64,000 nt of DNA from Kumtagia ephedrae. Its GTDB lineage: Bacteria > Pseudomonadota > Alphaproteobacteria > Rhizobiales > Rhizobiaceae. The stretch covers positions 62,001 through 126,000 of the forward strand of contig NZ_PXYK01000011.1 of assembly GCF_003012745.1 (NCBI RefSeq), written 5' to 3'. Position 1 is the stretch's first letter. Each line of letters opens with the position of its first letter. Below, piece by piece: positions 59,471 through 64,000 of the stretch. The notes below the pieces were generated by a model. The model made no database searches. It saw only the letters and a list, made by a program, of their open reading frames with translations, and was not told where the DNA came from. Position numbers and translations under genes: made by a program.

Positions 59471-60442
59471 ATGGCCGTATCCCCAGAGACTGGCGATCAC
59501 GAGCGGCTGCGCAGGCTGCACCGTGTGCTGGTCATGCACTATGCCGAAGGGCTTTCGCAGGCCGAGGTCGCCAAGCGCACCGGCCTGTCGCACCCGACCG
59601 TCAACCGGCTGGTCAAGGAAGGCCACGAGCGCGGCTACGTGCAGATCACCATCCGGTCGCCGCACCAGTCGCTGTTCGAGATCGAGAAGGGGCTGTGCGA
59701 CGCCGCCGGCCTGCGCGAGGCCATCGTCGTGCCGACCTCTTCCGACAACGACGAAGTCAACCTCCAGATCGCCGGCCGCTCAGTTGCCGAGTTCATGCTG
59801 GCCAATCTCAAGGATGGCGACACCATCTGCGTCTCCGGCGGGCTGGGCGTGAGCGCGGTCGTCAAGGCGATGGCGCCGAGTCGCGCCTACGACGTGACGG
59901 TGGTGCCGGCGACCGGCGGCGTCCAGGGCAAGCACTTCATCGACGTCAACCATGTCGCCGCGCAGCTCGCCGCCAAGCTCAAGGGCAGGGCCTATCAGAT
60001 CCATGCGCCGATCTTCGCGGCATCGCCATCCGAGCGCGACGTGCTGATGTCGCTGCAGTCGGTTGAGGACGTGCTTGCCAAGGCGCGCAAGGCACGGATC
60101 GCGCTGGTCGGCGTCGGCTCGGTGCTGTCCGACCGGTCGACCTACTACAGCCTCCAGTCGAACGGTTCCGGAGAGCTTCCGCCGCTCGACCGGAGCGGCG
60201 CGGTGGGCGAGCTGGTCGCCCATCTCATCGGGCGCGACGGGTCGCTGTGCGACTATCCCCTGAACGAGCGGGTCGTCGCGCTCACCCCGGACGAGATCCG
60301 CGCCATACCGCTGACGATCGGCATCGCCGCGGGCGCCCGCAAGGTCGCGCCGATGGCCGGCGTGCTGCGCGGCAGATACCTCGACGTGCTGGCAACGGAC
60401 GAGAGCACCGGAACCGGTGTTCTGGCGGAATTGAGAGAGTAG
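59471..60442 (+). CDS. SorC/DeoR-type sugar-binding transcriptional regulator
   Basis: SorC-family regulator of 323 aa. N-terminal HTH 'LSQAEVAKRTGLSHPTVNRLVKEGHERGYVQI' (core 'AEVAKRTGLSHPTVNRL'), then the phosphosugar-binding domain with 'DTICVSGGLGVSAVVKAM', 'VVPATGGVQGKHFIDVNHVA', 'ALVGVGSVLSDRSTYYS' and 'GVLRGRYLDVLATDES'. Members usually release DNA on binding a sugar phosphate made by the pathway. It sits inside the operon, so feedback control through the tandem palindromes at 55671-55703 is likely. ATG 59471 follows the permease by 11 bp. Confidence 0.92.
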   Translation: MAVSPETGDHERLRRLHRVLVMHYAEGLSQAEVAKRTGLSHPTVNRLVKEGHERGYVQITIRSPHQSLFEIEKGLCDAAGLREAIVVPTSSDNDEVNLQIAGRSVAEFMLANLKDGDTICVSGGLGVSAVVKAMAPSRAYDVTVVPATGGVQGKHFIDVNHVAAQLAAKLKGRAYQIHAPIFAASPSERDVLMSLQSVEDVLAKARKARIALVGVGSVLSDRSTYYSLQSNGSGELPPLDRSGAVGELVAHLIGRDGSLCDYPLNERVVALTPDEIRAIPLTIGIAAGARKVAPMAGVLRGRYLDVLATDESTGTGVLAELRE

Positions 60443-60446
60443 ACCG

Positions 60447-61436
60447 ATGAGTGTTTCGGCAAGAAAAATAGGCAGCTCCGACGTGGCGGCCGGCCCGATC
60501 GGCCTCGGCACCTGGGCCATGGGCGGCTGGATGTGGGGCGGCCAGGACGATGCCCGCTCGCTCGAGGCGATCAGTGCTTCGCTGGACGGCGGCGCCACGC
60601 TGATCGACACCGCGCCGGCCTATGGGCTCGGCCGCGCCGAGGAGATCGTCGGGCAGGCCGTCAAGGGCCGGCGCGGCGAGGTGCTGATCGCCACCAAATG
60701 CGGCCTCAACTGGCACCACGGCAAGGGCAACCACTTCTTCGACGAACTCGGCCGCAAGGTGCACCGCTATCTCGGGCGCGACGGCATCCTGCATGAGATC
60801 GACGAGAGCCTGCGGCGCCTGCAGACCGACTACATCGACCTCTACATCACCCACTGGCAGGATCCGACCACGCCTGTCGCCGAGACGATGGAAACCCTGC
60901 TCGACCTGAAGAAGGCCGGCAAGATCCGCGCGATCGGCGTCAGCAACGTCACGCCTGAGGACCTCAACGCCTATCTGACCGTCGGGCCGGTCGACGCCAT
61001 CCAGGAGCGCTACAGCATGCTCGACCGCGAAATCGAGCGGACGCTGCTGCCGATCTGCCGGGCGAACAACGTCTCGACGCTCAGCTATTCCTCTCTCGCG
61101 CTCGGCCTGCTGACCGGCCGGATCGGTCCGGAACGTGTGTTCGAGGGCGACGACCTGCGCAAGGACAATCCGCGCTTCTCCGTCGCCAACCGCGCGCGCG
61201 TGGCCGGTTTTGCCGCGGCGGTGGAGCCGATCGCGCGAAAGCACGGCGCCAGCGTTGCGCAACTGGTGATCGCCTGGACGATCGCGCAGCCCGGCATCAC
61301 CTACGCACTTTGCGGCGCGCGCGATGCGAGGCAGGCGCGGGAGAACGCGGCCGCCGGAACCCTGCCGCTCTCCGCGTCCGAGCTGACGGAGATCGACCGG
61401 GCCGTCGCGACGCATCTCGCGTCGGTCGACGCGTGA
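60447..61436 (+). CDS. Aldo/keto reductase
   Basis: TIM-barrel AKR of 329 aa, NAD(P)-dependent. The catalytic tetrad is visible: Asp in 'LIDTAPAYGLGRAEE', Tyr in the same motif, Lys in 'VLIATKCGLN' and His in 'LYITHWQDP'. Cofactor contacts 'IGVSNVTPEDL' and C-terminal 'ALCGARDARQARENA' fit the YajO/YghZ-like group. It begins 4 bp after the regulator. Likely interconverts a polyol or aldose of the pathway; which direction cannot be told. Confidence 0.9.
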   Translation: MSVSARKIGSSDVAAGPIGLGTWAMGGWMWGGQDDARSLEAISASLDGGATLIDTAPAYGLGRAEEIVGQAVKGRRGEVLIATKCGLNWHHGKGNHFFDELGRKVHRYLGRDGILHEIDESLRRLQTDYIDLYITHWQDPTTPVAETMETLLDLKKAGKIRAIGVSNVTPEDLNAYLTVGPVDAIQERYSMLDREIERTLLPICRANNVSTLSYSSLALGLLTGRIGPERVFEGDDLRKDNPRFSVANRARVAGFAAAVEPIARKHGASVAQLVIAWTIAQPGITYALCGARDARQARENAAAGTLPLSASELTEIDRAVATHLASVDA

Positions 61437-61452
61437 TCCTCCGCCGCGCCAG

Positions 61453-63228
61453 ATGACCTGCGAGACCCGACAGAAGCGGCTTGACGCCCTCCGTGCCAGG
61501 CAGCGCGTCGCCGTGCTGGTGGTCGGCGGCGGCATCAATGGCATCAGCACGTTCCGCGAGCTGGCGTTGCAGGGCATCGACGTCGTCCTGGCGGAGCGGG
61601 GCGACTTCATGTCGGGCGCCAGCTCGGCGCCCTCGCGCATGATCCATGGCGGCCTGCGCTATATGGAAAACGGCGAGTTCGCGCTGGTCCGTGAATCGCT
61701 CAACGAGCGTAACCTGCTGCTGCGCAACGCGCCGCATTATGTGCGGCCGCTGCCCACGGCCATTCCCATCACCGACCGCCTCTCCGGGCTCTTCGCCGCG
61801 GCTCGTCGCATCCTCGGCGGCAACCCGCCGCCGGGCAATCGCGGCGCGCTGGTCGTCAAGATCGGGCTCACCCTTTACGACTGGTATGCTGGCCGGAGAA
61901 GCCCCCTGCCGCGGCATCGCTTCTTCGGGCGCCGCGAGACCGGGCGGCGCTGGCCGGACCTGGCTGCACCGTTCCGCTTCGTCGCGCTCTATCACGACGC
62001 GGCGATAAGCTATCCCGAGCGCCTCGGCGTCGAGATGGTGATCGATGCGGAAGCGGCCAGCAGTTCCGCGCTCGCGATCAACCATGTCCGCTTCGATGGC
62101 GTTGAGGATGGCAAGGCCGTCCTGACGGACACGGTCACCGGCGAGCGATTTGCGCTCGAGCCGGACGTCATCGTCAATGCGACGGGCGCATGGGTGGATC
62201 TGACGAACCGGCTGGTCGATGCCGGCGCCCCGTCACTGATCGGCGGCACCAAGGGGTCGCATATCGTCCTCGACAGTCCGCAACTGGCGCGGGCGTTGGG
62301 CGACACCATGATCTATTTCGCCAATCGCGATGGGCGCGTATGCATCGCCTTCGTCCATTTCGGCATGGTGCTGGCCGGCTCGACCGATATTCCTGTGGTC
62401 GATCCGGACGCCATCCGCTGCGAACCGGAGGAGGTGGACTATATCCTTGGGTCGATCCGCGAGATATTTCCGCGGATCAATGTGGAGGAAAAGGACATCG
62501 TCTACCGCTTCAGCGGCGTGCGGCCGCTGCCGCGCAGCGCGGCGGACGTCACCGCGCGCATTTCGCGCGATCACAGCGTGGAATGGATGCCTGGGACCGT
62601 GCCGGTGCTCAACCTGGTCGGCGGCAAGTGGACCACCTTCCGTGCCTTCGGCGCCGAAGCGGCGGATGCGGTGCTGGCGCGACTCGGCAGGACGAGGAAC
62701 CGTTCGACCGAGACGCTGGCGATCGGCGGCGGCAAAGACTTCCCGTCCGGCGAGGCGGCGCGCGCCGAGTGGCTGGAAGCGCTGGCGCCTTCGCTGCAGG
62801 CGACGCCGGCCGTGGTGAATGCGCTGGCAACCCGCTACGGCAGCCGCGCAGCCGATCTCGCGCCCGTCCTGCCGAGCCCGCCGCTTGTCGCCCTGCCGGA
62901 CTACAGCTGCGCCGAGATCGCATGGATGGCGACCAACGAGCACGTTGTGACGCTCGAGGATCTCGTGCTGCGGCGCATGTCGCTGCCCTTCAGCGGCACG
63001 CTTTCGATGGCCGGCATCGAGGAGATCGCAGCGATCGCGGCGCCGGTGCTAGGTTGGACAGCCGCCGAAACCCGCCGGCAGATCGACCGGCTCGCCGAGC
63101 ATCTCGCCACCTGTCATGGTCTCGACGCCCAGTCGCTGACCGACCGCAATACAATCCGGAGCGACCAGCATGTACCAGTCCAAGAAAGTCCGCATGAACC
63201 GCCTGTTCGGCAACGGCAAATGTCTTGA
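61453..63228 (+). CDS. FAD-dependent glycerol-3-phosphate dehydrogenase family protein (GlpD/EryB-like)
   Basis: Flavoprotein of 591 aa, membrane-associated in known members, oxidising a polyol phosphate to a keto phosphate with electrons to quinone. FAD loop 'VAVLVVGGGINGISTFREL'; GlpD-type blocks 'SSAPSRMIHGGLRYMENGEFALVRE' (core 'MIHGGLRYMENGEF'), 'VIVNATGAWVDLTNRL', 'GGTKGSHIVLDSPQL' and 'RFSGVRPLPRS'. It may be GlpD proper or an EryB-like enzyme for a four-carbon polyol phosphate; no kinase is seen in the window. The last 59 bp overlap the aldolase gene, and its C-terminal tail there looks non-homologous. Confidence 0.88.
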   Translation: MTCETRQKRLDALRARQRVAVLVVGGGINGISTFRELALQGIDVVLAERGDFMSGASSAPSRMIHGGLRYMENGEFALVRESLNERNLLLRNAPHYVRPLPTAIPITDRLSGLFAAARRILGGNPPPGNRGALVVKIGLTLYDWYAGRRSPLPRHRFFGRRETGRRWPDLAAPFRFVALYHDAAISYPERLGVEMVIDAEAASSSALAINHVRFDGVEDGKAVLTDTVTGERFALEPDVIVNATGAWVDLTNRLVDAGAPSLIGGTKGSHIVLDSPQLARALGDTMIYFANRDGRVCIAFVHFGMVLAGSTDIPVVDPDAIRCEPEEVDYILGSIREIFPRINVEEKDIVYRFSGVRPLPRSAADVTARISRDHSVEWMPGTVPVLNLVGGKWTTFRAFGAEAADAVLARLGRTRNRSTETLAIGGGKDFPSGEAARAEWLEALAPSLQATPAVVNALATRYGSRAADLAPVLPSPPLVALPDYSCAEIAWMATNEHVVTLEDLVLRRMSLPFSGTLSMAGIEEIAAIAAPVLGWTAAETRRQIDRLAEHLATCHGLDAQSLTDRNTIRSDQHVPVQESPHEPPVRQRQMS

Positions 63229-64000
63229 CGTCGCCATCGACCACGGGGTCTGCAACGAACCATCCTTCCTCGCCGGACTGGAGGACCTGGGCAAGATCCT
63301 CCGCCTGCTGGCGGACGCCGGGCCGGACGCCATCCAGATGAATTTTGGCCAGGCCGGCCTGCTTCAGGAGCTTCCCGGCAAGGCCAAGCCCGCGCTGGTG
63401 ATGCGCATCGACATGGGCAATCCCTACAACAGGACTCGCCATCGCGAGATGTGGGCGGTGCTGCAGAACGCGCACGATCCGATCGCGCCGGCATTGCGGA
63501 TGGACGCGGCCTGCGTGGTCGTCAACCTGTTCATGCTGCCGGACGAGCCGGGATTGTTCCGGCAATGCGTCGAGAATATTTCGCGCGTCGCCCAGGACTG
63601 CGAGCGCTACGGCATGCCGCTGATGATCGAGCCGCTGGTGATGCAGCCGAACAGCGAGCGCGGCGGCTATCTGGTCGACGGCGACGCGGAGAAGATCGTC
63701 ACGCTGGTGCGGCTGGCCCGCGAAATGGGTGCCGACATCGTCAAGGCCGATCCGACCGACGACCCCACCGACTTCCACCGGGTGGTCGAGGCGGCGCGCT
63801 GCCCGGTGCTGGTGCGCGGCGGCGGCAAGGCGGACCTGCGCCAGGTCTTCGCCAACTCGTATGCGCTGATGAAGCAGGGCGCGCAGGGCATGGTTTATGG
63901 CCGCAACATCTACCAGCACGACAATCCGGGGCGCGTCGTCCGGGCGCTGATGGCGATGATCCACGACGGCGTCGACGATGCGGAGGCCTGGCGCATCTAC
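63170..64000 (+). CDS. Class I aldolase, DhnA/LsrF-like (3' end outside window)
   Basis: At least 277 residues of a DeoC/LacD-superfamily TIM-barrel aldolase; the frame is open to the window end. Blocks: 'RMNRLFGNGKCLDVAIDHGV' (core 'CLDVAIDHGV'), 'GPDAIQMNFGQAGLL', 'MPLMIEPLVMQPNSERGGY', Schiff-base lysine Lys192 in 'GADIVKADPTDD', and the phosphate loop 'VLVRGGGKADLRQVF' with 'GAQGMVYGRNIYQH'. ATG 63170 gives the family's normal start; ATG 63194 is possible. It probably cleaves the keto sugar phosphate made upstream into triose-type products. Confidence 0.88.
   Translation, partial: MYQSKKVRMNRLFGNGKCLDVAIDHGVCNEPSFLAGLEDLGKILRLLADAGPDAIQMNFGQAGLLQELPGKAKPALVMRIDMGNPYNRTRHREMWAVLQNAHDPIAPALRMDAACVVVNLFMLPDEPGLFRQCVENISRVAQDCERYGMPLMIEPLVMQPNSERGGYLVDGDAEKIVTLVRLAREMGADIVKADPTDDPTDFHRVVEAARCPVLVRGGGKADLRQVFANSYALMKQGAQGMVYGRNIYQHDNPGRVVRALMAMIHDGVDDAEAWRIY

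Overview
The window is very GC-rich, densely coded DNA with long same-strand operons, many 4-bp ATGA/GTGA gene overlaps, GGGAGGA-type ribosome binding sites and abundant G/C-rich palindromic intergenic repeats. Together with the gene content (many ABC uptake systems, acid-sugar, polyol and aromatic catabolism) this suggests an alphaproteobacterium of the Hyphomicrobiales, most like Mesorhizobium and relatives. That placement is an inference from style and content. No rRNA, tRNA, transposase, prophage or CRISPR array was found. The window reads as a catabolic island with six ABC importers in 64 kb.

Region 1 (1-9428, + strand): the end of a sugar-type solute-binding protein, an SDR, a UgpC/MsmX-type ATPase, a GpsA-like dehydrogenase, a GntR/FCD regulator, then denD-otnK-otnC-otnI (oxidation, isomerisation, phosphorylation and decarboxylation of D-erythronate to dihydroxyacetone phosphate) and a GlcG/HbpS protein. 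Region 2 (10392-17079, +): a ribose-type ABC importer (ATPase, permease, binding protein), a cytoplasmic six-repeat LVIVD beta-propeller protein and an FAD oxidoreductase. A 27-bp pattern (ACTGG-N13-CCAGT-TGAC) lies both in front of the GntR gene and in front of region 2, so the two may form one regulon.

Region 3 (17764-29005, - strand): one ten-gene operon with a signal-less solute-binding protein, IclR regulator, ribose-type importer with two permeases, SDR, CaiB/BaiF CoA-transferase, enoyl-CoA hydratase and a fused two-domain IpdAB/GctAB-type protein lacking the usual CoA-transferase glutamate. It looks like a CoA-dependent pathway ending in a hydrolytic (perhaps ring-opening) step on an imported substrate, and is the best candidate here for an undescribed system.

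Region 4 (29199-54924): two eleven-gene aromatic operons around a divergent regulator. Operon A (30248-42094) holds two hydroxyquinol-type intradiol dioxygenases, a PcpA/LinE-like VOC dioxygenase, an esterase-like hydrolase, maleylacetate reductase, a Liv-type importer and a TfdB-like flavin monooxygenase. Operon B (44095-54924) holds an SDR, a second Liv-type importer, a zinc alcohol dehydrogenase, an alpha/beta hydrolase, a two-component (HsaA/HpaH-like) monooxygenase with its flavin reductase, and an aldehyde dehydrogenase. A LysR gene precedes operon A. Between the operons lies an XylR/DmpR-like regulator whose AAA+ domain is degenerate.

Region 5 (55637-64000, +): a promoter with two tandem palindromes, then a third ribose-type importer, a SorC-family regulator, an aldo/keto reductase, a GlpD-type FAD dehydrogenase and a class I aldolase that runs off the end: probably a polyol or sugar-phosphate pathway.

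Spacers carry several families of inverted-repeat elements, one present in three copies, plus decayed remnants of an old-yellow-enzyme gene and a LacI-family gene.
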